DNA from: Adiantum capillus-veneris
Lineage: Eukaryota > Streptophyta > Polypodiopsida > Polypodiales > Pteridaceae
DNA length: 64,000 bases
Reading direction: 5' to 3'
Assembly (NCBI GenBank): GCA_014529385.2
Contig: CM043959.1
Coordinates: 310,001 to 374,000 of the forward strand
In this document: in pieces, positions 11,197-21,740 of the stretch
Layout of the letters: each line of letters begins with the position of its first letter
Position numbering within the stretch: the stretch's first letter is position 1
Translations under genes and position numbers: made by a program
Notes under the pieces: model-generated
The model's database searches: none
What the model saw: the letters and a program-made list of their open reading frames with translations, nothing else
Told to the model about the DNA's origin: nothing

Positions 11197-11642
11197 GAGG
11201 CAATTTTAGCGCTTGAAAATCGTTCGCAAGATATAATCAAAAACACTTCTCTCTTGGCATACCACACTCCATAGTTTGATCACACCAATCAATACATTTT
11301 AGCCCTTATAACTGTGCAAAAGTGTATGAAGCATGACCCACCAAATTCCTCCCAAACTGGAGTACATTGGCATGTAGAAAATCTTCATTCACTTGGGAAT
11401 CTCTCAAGGCATAGTATAATGCATTCCATCTTTGGAAACACTTCTTTATGTCTTGCATCCATCTCATGCTCAAGATCTTGCTTTTTGTCATCTTTTAACT
11501 TCTTTTTCTTGATTCCCATGCACTTGTAAAAAGTTGAGAGGTAGGATAATTTATAGGCTTTGTGTCTTAGCTTGTGGAAATTTTGTAAGAAAGTGATTTT
11601 GGACATTCTCAAACTCTTTCCAAGTAGACTTTGAGATGCTCC
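11197..11642. other. Unassigned sequence
   Basis: Apart from the degenerate spacer of the foldback unit up to about 11240, I see no gene or repeat here. Confidence 0.3.
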
Positions 11643-12850
11643 ACCTTAACCTATTTCAATAGGATTGACCTCAAAAGTGGCTACCATCAAATAAGGATAG
11701 TTGATCAAGACATTGCAAAGACCACATTTTGCACGATGTTTGGTCTTATGATAGATGAATAGGCTATTGATCCAAATTTTAGAGATGTGGTTTTAGCCCT
11801 TGCACTAGGGAGAAGGAAGAACCATTTACCCTACAAGATGGTTATCTTCTCTATGGCACTAGACTATGCGTTACTAAGTCACTACGCAAGAAAGTAATGT
11901 ATGAATCTCATGCTCCTCCTCATGCAGGGCATAGAGGGATTTAGTATACCCTAAAAGGGATAGAAACATATTTCTATTGGCCTGCCATGAAAGCAAACAT
12001 ACAAGAGTATGTTTCAAGATGTGTGGTATGCCAAAAGATGAAGTTTGATAGAGGGAAGCAACCTCAACCTTTTCCAATCCCTAATTCCCCATGGGAGAGT
12101 ATATCCATGGATTTTATTTTTGGATTGCCCAAGTCTATTGATGGGATACAGGATATGGATGATAGTAGACAGGTTTAGCAAACAAGTACATTTCATACCT
12201 GTCAAAAAGACTATCAAAGCCCATCAAAAGGCAACTCTCTTTATATCACAAATCTTCAAGTACCATGGCTTGCCAATGTCCATAGTGTTGGATAGAGATC
12301 CTAGAATGACCAATAATTTCAGGAAGGGTCTCTTTGAGAATTTAGCTACAAGGCTAAACTTCTCTTTGTCTATCATCCTCAAACGAATGGTCAAAGTGAA
12401 ATAGGTAACCTAACAATTCTTGATCTAGTAAAATCTTATGTCAAAGAATTAGATCAAAAGTCCCAATGGGAGAAGTACTTACCCTTAGTGGAGTATGCTT
12501 ACAATAACACTGTACATACTTCCACGAGAAAAGCACCTTTTAAGGTGATAGAGGGAAGATAAAAAAGTCCCCTGCTACTCAAGGTACATGGGAAGATCTT
12601 TGCTGCAGATGAATATAGCCAAGACCTGCAAGAATATTTCCAAAAGATTAAGGATGCTACATCCATCTCTCAACAAAGGCAAAAGGATGTTGCTCATAAG
12701 CAAAGAAGATCCCTAGCCTTTAAACAAATCGATTGGGTCCTGCTTAAGTTTCCCAAGGCTCGATTAAGACACATGACGGGTAAGAATCCTACAGGACACC
12801 AAAAGTACTATGCAAGTAAGAAAAAAGGTACTATGGCCTCTTTTAGATTC
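11643..12850 (+). pseudogene. Ty3/gypsy pol remnant: RT fragment joined to integrase
   Basis: A short reverse transcriptase piece (RIDLKSGYHQIRIVDQD at about 11660) is followed, after an internal deletion, by the integrase zinc-binding part: HAPPHAGHRG, then RCVVCQKMKF at about 12017. The integrase core has its first Asp in SISMDFIFGLP, its second in VLDRDPRMTNNF, and the Glu block after a frameshift near 12400. The sequence continues to about 12836 as KNPTGHQKYYA. Stops and frameshifts are frequent. It is closely related to the second gypsy copy at 36290-37270, which allows the reading. Truncated at its 5' end. Confidence 0.85.
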
Positions 12851-14183
12851 TTAACACTAGGTTGGTAATGGGACACTTTTATGTCCTGGGACACTTTTAT
12901 GTCCTGTTAAGTGACCATTTTCCTTGAATTATGTCAAGAGTTTCAAAATGGATTTTGAGGTGCTATCTATCTAGAAAGTTGTCTCATGATATGAAAAAAA
13001 CTTGACATTTTTTTGGAATATCAATTCCATCTTTAACCTAAACTGTGTGAAAAAACGGGTCCCGTTTTTTGCTTTTTTCAACTTTTTGCAACTATATATT
13101 GCACTCTAGAATTCATGTTTGTGAGGTCTATAATGGTAGAGAACTATCTTTAATTGTCCTCAACATGTCCTGATGCTTCTAGGGAGAAATAAATGTTAAA
13201 GTTGTAAGTTATGACCAGATTACAAAAAATGTCAAATCCTGTTTTTTAGCCAATTTTAGCTCTTTCTATGATTTTTTTGGTGGCTTTCATGATATCCAAA
13301 TGTAGTTTTGATTTTCTATATCCCATATTGTAACATAAAGCTAATATTCCTTGAGTTTTTGGGCACCTAATACCCTAATTTGTATAGTACACAACGATGG
13401 TTGGTTTTTTCTATAATAGAAGAAAACAAAAACATTCTAGTATATCAAGTATAGCTTTTTCAATATTGCTAGTTTCTTGTGACAACTATATGCATTTTGT
13501 AGGTAGTAACCATATCTAGTCATAAGGATCAAATTTGGCTAGATATTCAATAGTTTCTATGGGATTCTACAACTCCTAATGTTGAACCCAGTTTTTTCAT
13601 GTTTGTTGTATTTAGCACTTCATCTTTGTCCCCAAGATTCCCCTTGGTAAGAGATGTATTATTCTTTTGACATGCTCCATGGATCCTTATGAACCTAATG
13701 GACAATAGGGAACTAAGAAAACATGCATATATTATTTGTATTCAGCGTGGCTATAGAAACTTTGATGATAGGTTTGCAGAATGGTAAAAATTCAACTTTT
13801 TTGTACCTATTTCTTTTGGAAAAAAAAAAACAAAAATAGTAAGTGAGAAGCAATCATATGTTCTGATCACCAACCCGTTGAAGTTAACAAGGGAATTTAT
13901 CTCAAGTCCTACAAAAATCCCTAATCTTATTTTTATACAAAAAAACGTAAGAAATGACTGTTTTGATGAAAATGTAATGGTCCATCAACTTTGGAGGCTT
14001 GGTGTGACCAAAAGATGAGAAATTTTACAAGTCTCTTATTTTTTCCATGTGTAGTAGGCCTTGAACTATAACCTCATGAAAGGATTTTACAAAATGAGTG
14101 GATCTACTATGGTTTTTGGAGGTTTTTTTCAAAACCCTGACAGGACACTTTTATGTCCTGTTAGGTTACCAACTTAGTGTTAA
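12851..14183. mobile_element. Non-autonomous DNA element with CACTA...TAGTG ends, inserted in gypsy
   Basis: The left end reads TTAACACTAGGTTGGTAA (12851-12868) and the right end TTACCAACTTAGTGTTAA (14166-14183), an inverted repeat with one mismatch. Subterminal GGACACTTTTATGTCC blocks occur twice at the left and once at the right. The element interrupts the gypsy integrase/C-terminal region: removing it with one TTAA restores alignment with the intact copy near 36920-36950. No coding domain is seen in its 1.3 kb. The TTAA at each edge fits a 4-bp duplication (piggyBac-like) or a 3-bp TTA/TAA duplication (Harbinger- or CACTA-like), so the superfamily is open. Confidence 0.75.
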
Positions 14184-14400
14184 ATCAATCAATGAGATGA
14201 CCTATCAACTCAAGTTGCCCAACCATTGGCTCATACACATGCTTTCCACGTGACCCTACTAAAGCTTTACAAAGGAGGGCCACCTCAAGAAGCAATCATT
14301 GAAGACCCACCGGAGATCCAGGACCAAGAAGAGGTGCTGCAACCCGAGTCCATTCTTTGACACAAAGACAAGGTATTACGAGGTGGTAAGACTATCCGGC
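14184..14400 (+). pseudogene. Gypsy polyprotein C-terminal remnant
   Basis: This resumes the gypsy reading after the DNA element: NEMTYQLKLPNHWLIH, then EDPPEIQDQEEVLQPE and a short chromodomain-like start. It corresponds to 36940-37130 in the second gypsy copy. Confidence 0.75.
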
Positions 14401-15172
14401 GATACCTTGAACTTGAACTTGAATCATCAAGACGACCAGATCGGTTTGGAACTGGCCCATGGTGATACTTAAACTGGCCATATCTTGCCAACAGAAACCC
14501 CGATTGACAAACTGGAAAGACCGACATGCTCCTGGAAGTGAGTAATTTAGACCCATGCATTCCTATCATCTTTTGACCTTTTATCAGTAGGTGCTCGATC
14601 CGGTACAGATCTGCTACTAACTCAAATAAAACTATCATAACTTCTTATCTGTAGCTCCGATTGACGAGCCATAAAGATAGGCTTGTAGAGCACTTTGAGT
14701 ACTTCAATTTTGATCAATAAAATCCCAGCTATGAGCACTTCAAGCATACTCACTGTTTAGCATTACCAAGACATCTTTTGGCCCTTAGAGCTGCATCTAG
14801 CACACTTTTAGCTTAAAATTGCTTGTTACCAAGCCCTTATAACTGCTGAATAATCATGAAGGATTCAAATAAGCCTGATTGGCATTCCCTTGCTCATTTT
14901 TTTCTCTTGGAAGGGGAGCGGCACGACAACGTGGATAAGTGAGGACACAACAGGAGTGTTTTCTTGTGATGAATTATGCAAAAAGGTCATTTTGAGAACT
15001 ATATTTGGGGGCCACTTTACGTGATTGTGGGATGCATGATGAGAAAAAGTTTAGTGCCAGTTGTGAGAATGGATGTAGAAGGGTTTTGGCCTGTTCGGGG
15101 TCCGTTTGACCGATGCGTGTCATTGTCATCGATAATTTGGCGTTGAAATTTAAGTGACCTCTGGTAGTGTAA
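14401..15172. other. Diverged 3' internal part of the gypsy element
   Basis: About 0.77 kb lie between the coding remnant and the LTR start, compared with about 0.3 kb in the second copy, so extra sequence is present. No domain is recognised. Confidence 0.35.
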
Positions 15173-15539
15173 TGTCATAAAATCAAATATCTACGTATCT
15201 TTTGATTTTTCATATTGAACTGAGCATTTAATGTGGGAAAATGAAGGGAATAAGAGTTAGAATATAGATATGTGGTTTTAGATCTATCTCAACATGAAAC
15301 CAAAAGGGAGAGAAGGCTACCTCTCATTAAGGGTCCAAAAGAGAGATGGTCTATCAAAGAGAAATGAGCAGATAATTGAGATTAAAGACCTCCAAAGGTT
15401 AGTGTTAAAAGTCCTTAGACCTATGGACCTTTAGGATACTTTAAACCTTAGGCAAGCTAGGCATGTGCTTGAGGTGTTGTCCTTGCTTGAGTTGACTTAA
15501 GCTGCATGAGAGGTGCTTCTGTGCTGCCTGGACTAGGTG
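15173..15539 (+). repeat. Gypsy 3' LTR, truncated by the sequence gap
   Basis: Begins TGTCATAAAATC and follows the same sequence as the LTRs at 30059 and 37426, including GGTCTATCAAAGAG and the CTTGAGGTG stretch. It runs into the N gap, so its end and target duplication cannot be seen. Confidence 0.8.
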
Positions 15540-15739
15540 NNNNNNNNNNNNNNNNNNNNNNNNNNNNNNNNNNNNNNNNNNNNNNNNNNNNNNNNNNNNN
15601 NNNNNNNNNNNNNNNNNNNNNNNNNNNNNNNNNNNNNNNNNNNNNNNNNNNNNNNNNNNNNNNNNNNNNNNNNNNNNNNNNNNNNNNNNNNNNNNNNNNN
15701 NNNNNNNNNNNNNNNNNNNNNNNNNNNNNNNNNNNNNNN
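15540..15739. other. Assembly gap (200 N)
   Basis: Exactly 200 unknown bases, a typical scaffold gap. Translations across it are meaningless. Confidence 0.98.
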
Positions 15740-15959
15740 AAGTATTGTACTTGTTTTCTCACCTAGAAAAGTCTGTCCAAAATGCATTGTCGAAAGGCCT
15801 TTGCTGGCCCGTGTCCTAGATATTTAGTACATTCTCTAACTCCATGCCATCCGCACATATCTCCAACTGAACATGGGGGACCTTATCTCCAGCTCTAGTG
15901 TTTTCATCGGATTATTCTTGAAAATATGAGGCCATGATCTAGTGGAGAAAATGCAGTAC

Positions 15960-16230
15960 TTGTCTGCAAACTGGTGGAGGCAAGGGGGCTATCAGTGAAG
16001 GATCTAACAACAAGTTCTGGTCCTTATGTCAAGCTCATCATTGGGGGCAAAAGAACAACCCAATGAAGGTGGTAGTTCCATGAGGGATTTGGGTCAGTCT
16101 GGAATGCATATGCATTGCCAACAAGGGCTGCTATCTATAACCAATTTGCAGGTGGCAAATGCGAGGGGGAAAAGTGAAGAGAGTAAATTTTGGGAAGATA
16201 GAACAGATTTTGAGGTTGTCAATCGCATCC
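15960..16230 (+). repeat. Local direct repeat, distant copy
   Basis: Sequence from AAGGGGGCTATCAGTGAAGG to GAAGATAGAACAGATT matches the modules at 23575-23825 and 24365-24615, with small substitutions. It is an isolated copy of the repeat cluster lying 6-9 kb to the right. No protein family is recognised in any frame. Confidence 0.7.
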
Positions 16231-16262
16231 GCACAAAACTCAATGGCTTCGATTTGTTCATA

Positions 16263-16396
16263 CCATAGTAACAGGGGACGCCCTTTTTCGGGCTTCCCGT
16301 CCCCACTTGCCGTCCCGCCCTCTTTTTTACACTAAAAATCCATTCGAGCGCTGTGTCCCCGTTCCCCGTCCCGGAATGCGCCGCTTGTGACTATGG
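16263..16396. mobile_element. 134-bp MITE with 6-bp target duplication
   Basis: The terminal inverted repeats are CCATAGTAACAG at the left and its near complement (TTGTGACTATGG) at the right. TTCATA flanks both sides (16257-16262 and 16397-16402). The interior has GGGACG/CGTCCC blocks that pair with each other, unlike the AT-rich surroundings. Non-coding. Confidence 0.7.
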
Positions 16397-16402
16397 TTCA
16401 TA

Positions 16403-17481
16403 CATACTGGTCACTTTGCATTTCACTATACTTGTATCCACGATCCAAACCTAAGCCCCTTTTCTTGGGTCCCATACTACGCGATTATGCCCATTGATTT
16501 TCTCGCATAACTGAGCTTGAGAAGTGATTGTCTAAACTCTGAGACCCCTGCTACCACACGCCAAGTCCCTACTGTCATATATCAGAATAGCCTTGCATAC
16601 ATCCACCATCAATGGGTCTTTGTTAGCCCTAATACATGCCCATTTTGTGAGCTTATGCGCAAAAAAGCAAACTGACTCTGGTTTCCATTCGGCATCCCGA
16701 CAACACTTGATCTTCATACATGCCACAAGAGCTTTACTCAAGGTCGAAAAGTGGCTGTTGGCATGCTAGAGATCTCATTTTTGTCTTGCCAATTCCTCGG
16801 GCTCTCAAGTCCCCTAGTATCCAAACGGAGTTTTAACCAAATCTGGTCCTTCACTATGATATAATGGTTCTTCAGATCCCTGACTTCACCTTTAGCCATG
16901 CTTCTCAAACGTATCTGGCTCCAACACAAAAAAACAAGCATTCCCAGGCTCCAGGTTCTATCGCCCAAACTCGGCAAAACCATACATTATTAAGAGCTAA
17001 ACACTACCGAATATCTCGGCACACCTCGACACCCGTTATACCTGCAAAAATTACCACAAAAGGGAGTGTTGGTGGACCCGAATTTTGGCGTAATCCGCAA
17101 GCACCATGCATCATAACCACCAGGCCATACCCCAACAACCTTTTTTTATCCTTTGTATTTTAATGACCGATCAATATGAGATTCCTAAAATCATCTGCGC
17201 TAATCCAAAACATATTTCACATGGTCGTAACTGACCTTGCCGCATATTCCATTCACCCATCAAAATGAGTGCTTTTTGGCTCGGAAAATCATCAAGCAAA
17301 CAACATATCCAAAATAGTCCATCTAGCTAGTCCAACGCTCCCTTGGACATGGCCCACAGATTGTGCATCTTGGCCTTGACATTGAATCTCATCCTCAATA
17401 GCGCATACATGGCTCAAAAATTGTTCATCAGGGCACTCACACTAAATCTCATCCTCAAAAGTGCATACATGTCCCACTGAA
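16403..17481. other. Unassigned region, possible minus-strand coding scraps
   Basis: On the minus strand 16741-16532 reads a Cys/Lys-rich piece containing FFAHKLTKWACIRANK, reminiscent of RNase H-like tails of plant LINEs, but too little to be sure. A roughly 66-bp near-duplicate occurs at about 17335-17475 (CTCATCCTCAA and GCATACATG repeated). Nothing else is recognised. Confidence 0.3.
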
Positions 17482-17853
17482 TCAAGAGCCTTGGATACTC
17501 CGAAGCCCATGTATATGCTCAGCCATAGGAGGGGGCTTATCATAGTCTGATACCTCAGACATAACCCCGCACAGAACACCACTCTCCATCTCATCAAGCT
17601 CTTCTACAGAGGCATGTAGATCAACCACTGGCTCAAGCAAACACTCCATCTCCAAACTATGCATATCAGGCTTGACTTGGCCCACATTATACTCTTGCAA
17701 ATCATCCACCTCATGTAGCTGATCAGAGCCCCGTATCTCATGCATAGAGTCGCATATAATCACCTCATCTACATCTATATTTGAAGCAAAATTGCAATCA
17801 ATGCATCTGTGATCATGACATGGGATTGAACTCAAGCATTTCAGCTGCATCAT
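17482..17853 (-). CDS. Unrecognised acidic protein fragment
   Basis: A 123-codon open frame rich in Asp, Glu and Met (for example EPVVDLHASVEELDEMESG) with a CxxC near its start. No known domain is visible. It may be a true fragment because its composition differs from the surrounding DNA, but there is no second line of support. Confidence 0.25.
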   Translation of the reverse strand: MMQLKCLSSIPCHDHRCIDCNFASNIDVDEVIICDSMHEIRGSDQLHEVDDLQEYNVGQVKPDMHSLEMECLLEPVVDLHASVEELDEMESGVLCGVMSEVSDYDKPPPMAEHIHGLRSIQGS

Positions 17854-18290
17854 TTACTTCAAATCAAGGTACAACTCCAAGTTTTGGTGGATCAAGTTTT
17901 TCTCAGAAGACCTATGGATTACCTACAGCAGCTTGGGAGTTAAATCAGGTTGATGAACAAGTAAAAAGAGCTAGGCAAGGACAGATTTTGATTCAAATTG
18001 CAGACTGGTGTTGCAAGACAGTGATGATGTTGTACTGTCAGGTAAGTATCATGGGAATCAGGCTCCATTTGTTTCTGATGTCTCAAACTCAGGTGCAACA
18101 AATAGGGTGGCTTCTCATCCTCTTCATTCTGCTACACCCCTTGTGATGCTTGCATTTGCGATGACCAATTCTGAGTTCTCTTACCCTTTAGGAGCTGATG
18201 CTCCTTGGTCAAACTCGATTTTTTTTCCCAAATCCACATGCCTTCCTGCAATTGTGCCTGGAGAGTTTCCCTCGCTTCGAAAAGCCTAGA
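17854..18290 (+). pseudogene. Unrecognised gene fragment, possibly with a splice donor
   Basis: Two overlapping plus frames join by a frameshift: SFTSNQGTTPSFGGSSFSQK with a following ADWCCK, then DVVLSGKYHGNQAPFVSDVS. Ser/Gly-rich composition is typical of a plant nuclear protein tail. A strong donor-like CAG|GTAAGT lies at about 18040-18047, so this could be an exon of a captured gene. Family unknown. Confidence 0.3.
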
Positions 18291-18594
18291 TCTTGTGTAC
18301 GGCCACATGCCTTGAAGATGCAAGCGTAGGTGATTGCATCTAAAAAGAGCTCTGCACTCATTGAAAATGGCCAAAGGCTTCTTGGCCTTGCCTCTGTTGG
18401 GCATTTCATACAATCAATGCACTTCAAGAGTCAAAGAACAAATCAACAAACATATCGATGAAAGCATTGCCAAGCATGACCTCTTTTTTCAATAGCCCAT
18501 GACTAACAATATCACCATCGTGAATTATTTTGCCTATATTGGCACTGCCTGTATTGGGAAAATCAAGCAATCAGTGCATCTGTTGACACAGTCT

Positions 18595-19450
18595 GGCGCC
18601 TATTGGCACTACCCCTATTGGAAAAATCCAGCTTAGTGCATGTGCCCATAGTGTGCTGGTCATTCCCTTGTTGGGCGAATACCGCAATCATTGTGCAGTC
18701 CAATAGAGGACATCCTATCGATTACACTCGACCATGGTAAAATATTGCAAGCAAATAATTTTGGATCAAATGCAAGCCTTGCAATCAATCTGTGCCCAAG
18801 AGAACACATATTGTACAAAAAGAAAGCTCATCAACAGATTTCTGCTCATTCATGAAGGCACCATATCTGGTATACATCTCGACCTTGGCCTTCAAAGATG
18901 CAACCATAGGTGATAGCATCTAGAGAGATGCCTTGTCCTTCAAGTAGGAAGCATAGGCAATAATTTAGAGAGAGACCTTCTATTCGCTACTGGTGAAAGT
19001 AGTACAAGCTTTTTTCTTAGAGCCAAGTTGGGCTTAAAAAATCTAAGCGCTTCCTTGCCACAACATGCTCAGTAGCCTAAGGACATATGCCTTCAAGGTG
19101 AAAGCATAGGTAATTGCATATGCCACCTTTGGCATATATATAGACCAACGCATTGTCAAGCACACCATGTTTTGCCAACAACCCCTGATTAGCAATCTCA
19201 TCATGAATTTTCTCATGCATGTGAAAGTCTATGTAGGGCCACATACCTCTCAAGGTGCAAGCATAGGTGATTGCATTCGGAGAAAGGTCTTCCCTTTGCA
19301 TCCGATTAAAAAAGCCTGGAGTTATTTGCAACACCTGTGTTGTACATATCCTGCAATGAATGTGTTCCAAGAGACGCAATTTTGGATAGAAAGCTCATCA
19401 ATAGAACTTTCCATGCTTTGATAGCGACATCACATTTGGCATTTTTCTAG
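18595..19450. repeat. 937-bp-offset tandem duplication, left copy
   Basis: Begins GGCGCCTATTGGCACTAC and matches 19532-20387 almost throughout, including CCAATAGAGGACATCCTATC and GAGACGCAATTTTGGATAG. The constant offset of 937 bases shows one tandem duplication of a PPR-fragment block. Confidence 0.8.
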
Positions 19451-19531
19451 TTTAGAGAGGTTTCCTTGCCACACCATGTTGGGCAACATAAGGGCACATG
19501 TTTTGAAGTTGCAATCTGGCAAAAACAGCCT

Positions 19532-20387
19532 GGCGCCTATTGGCACTACTCCTATTGGGAAAATCCAGCAATCAGTGCATCTGCCCAGAGTGTGCTGGTC
19601 ATTCCCTTGTTCGACAAATACCGCAATCATTGTGTAGTCCAATAGAGGACATCCTATCGATTACACTCGCCCATGGTAAAATCTTGCAAGCAAATAATCC
19701 TGGATCAAATGCAAGCCTTGCAATCAATCTGTGCCCAAGAGAACACATTTTGTACAAAAAGAAATCTCATCAACAGCTTTTTGCTCGTTCATAAAGGCAC
19801 CATAGCTGGTATACATCTTGACCTTTGCCTTCAAAGTGCAACCATAGGTGATAGCATCTAGACCGATGCCTTGTCCTTCAAGTAGGAAGCATAGGCAATT
19901 GCGTCTAGAGAGAGAGCTTCTGTTCGCAGCTGGTGAAAGTAGTACATAGCTTCCTTCTTAGAGCCAAGTTGGACTTAAAATATCTCAGAGCTTCCTTGCC
20001 ACAACATGCTTAGTAGCATAAGGACACACGCCTTCAAGGTGAAAGCATAGGTAATTGCATCTGCCACCTTTGGCATACATATAGACCAACGCATTGCCAA
20101 GCACAACATGTTTTTCCAACAACCCCTCATTAGCAATCTCATCATGAATTTTCTCACGCATGTGAAAATCTAGTAGGGCCACATACCTCTCAAGGTGCAA
20201 GCATAGGTGATTTCATTTGGAGAAAGGTCTTTCCTTCAAATTCGGTTAAAACAGCCTAAAGGTTCTTTGCAACACCTATGTTGTACATATCCTGCAATGA
20301 ATGCGTTCCAAGAGACGCAATTTTGGATAGAAATCTCATTAATAGAACTTTCCATGCTTTGATAGCGGCACCACATTTGGAATTTTG
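19532..20387. repeat. 937-bp-offset tandem duplication, right copy
   Basis: Partner of 18595-19450. Differences are scattered substitutions, so the duplication is old. Confidence 0.8.
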
Positions 20388-20765
20388 CCGGATTGCCACA
20401 CTTTGTAGGGCAACATAAGGGAAAGCATAGCTGATTGTATCTGTAGAGAGCCCCTCCCTTTGCCTCTGATGAAAACAACACAGAGCTTTCTTGCCACAAT
20501 CATGTTGGGCATATCTTGTATTCCTAGACACAATATTTTGTACAAAGAGCTCATCAAGTTCATTCACAAGGGCACCACATTTGGCACATGTGTTTCCAAC
20601 ACCTCTTGGCTAGCAATCTCATCATGAGTTATCTCACCCACATGAAGATCTTGTGTAGGACCACACCCCTTCAAGGTGCAAGCATAGGTGATTGCATTTG
20701 AAGAAAGTTGTCACCTTCATATCTGGTTAAAACATCCTAGTGCTTCCTTGCAATAGCCATGTGCG

Positions 20766-21248
20766 ATGCGGTTGGAAAGTAAGAGAACTAGGAAGGAACT
20801 TGAAAGGAAGAAAGCGACGTTGGAGGACGAGCTCCACCGACAAGAGCAGGGGATAACCTTGCTTTTTGAGAAGGTTGCTATGATGCAGGATAAGTGGGCC
20901 GTTGAGTTAGCGATTGCGAAGGAAGAGAGGAATGCTGACGCGTCGAGTGAAGAAGAAACGGAAGGGGATGCTATTTTGTTTTGCGAGGATGAAATAGATG
21001 AGGAACAAATGACAAGGAAACTCGAGGAGATGTTTCCTACATATGGAGATGCCTACGATGAGGAATGTTCGCTGGATTTTGGCGGATGCAATGAGTGTGA
21101 GGCCCCTTGGGATGGGGAATTGATGGCCTGCGAGCCAGATGGGAAGATTGCGGGCTACTTAAGTGAAACTGATAATAAGGAGCGTCAGGTGGACCTTGCC
21201 GACTCTCTCCCCTCCAACAATGGGGAACATGTATGGTGCTGGATATAG
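20766..21248 (+). CDS. Unrecognised charged coiled-coil protein
   Basis: A 160-codon open frame, the longest intact one in this area. Residues 1-60 are Lys/Glu/Leu-rich with heptad character (RKELERKKATLEDELHRQEQ). The middle is very acidic (SSEEETEGD and following), and the C-terminal part has paired cysteines (DEECSLDFGGCNECEAPWDG). An in-frame stop lies just upstream of the ATG. No family recognised; it may be a retroelement ORF1-like piece or a host gene fragment. Confidence 0.35.
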   Translation: MRLESKRTRKELERKKATLEDELHRQEQGITLLFEKVAMMQDKWAVELAIAKEERNADASSEEETEGDAILFCEDEIDEEQMTRKLEEMFPTYGDAYDEECSLDFGGCNECEAPWDGELMACEPDGKIAGYLSETDNKERQVDLADSLPSNNGEHVWCWI

Positions 21249-21740
21249 AACGAATAGCCAGTTCTCGACTGTGGTACTCTCGACGAGGGACCTGTTGGTG
21301 AGAGTCATGAAACTTGGGTGCAAGTAGCTGGAGTTTCCGGGCCTGGTTTGACGGGCCAAATACGATGCACTTAGGGGGCTAGATGCCATTTCTCTCGAGG
21401 TGTCCTGCGAGACAGCATACGACCTTCTTACTGGACCAAATAGCATGGACTACTGTAACCCGGGCTAGACACTCAAGCAAGATGCAGGAATATAGGAAAG
21501 TTTGGGCTGAAATTTTTCTCAAAAGTGTAAGGAATTGGGGATGTTGGAATATCAAACCTAAAGCTATTGTTATGCTCGTTTTCTTGTATTGGAGCCTAAT
21601 CCTTGGTGGGAGCCGCACTGAGGCTGGCATGGAAAGATGGGGGTCTCGGACCCACTTGAATAATGATGCATATGAATGGGAAGTTGTTTCTCACACCTCG
21701 AGCACAGGCTCTATGGTGCTCGTTAGAGTGCTCCTTACAC
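21249..21740. other. Unassigned sequence
   Basis: Short open frames overlap on both strands and none is convincing. Confidence 0.3.

Larger units (their letters stand above)
18291..20760 (-). pseudogene. Scrambled PPR-protein fragments
   Basis: On the minus strand the PPR block D-A-I-T-Y-A-C/F-x-L-K-A recurs at about 18310, 18900, 19095, 19260, 19840, 20040, 20205 and 20680. Other PPR-like blocks include IHDEIANEGLLEKHVVLGNA with LVYMYAKGG near 20080-20160. No frame stays open for more than about 100 codons. Spacing between blocks is irregular rather than the ~35-residue pitch of a real PPR array. PPR proteins are organellar RNA-binding factors; this locus is a rearranged, dead relative. Confidence 0.7.

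Noticed and set aside
15457-15827. Open frames spanning the N gap
   Set aside because: They exist only because N codons contain no stops.
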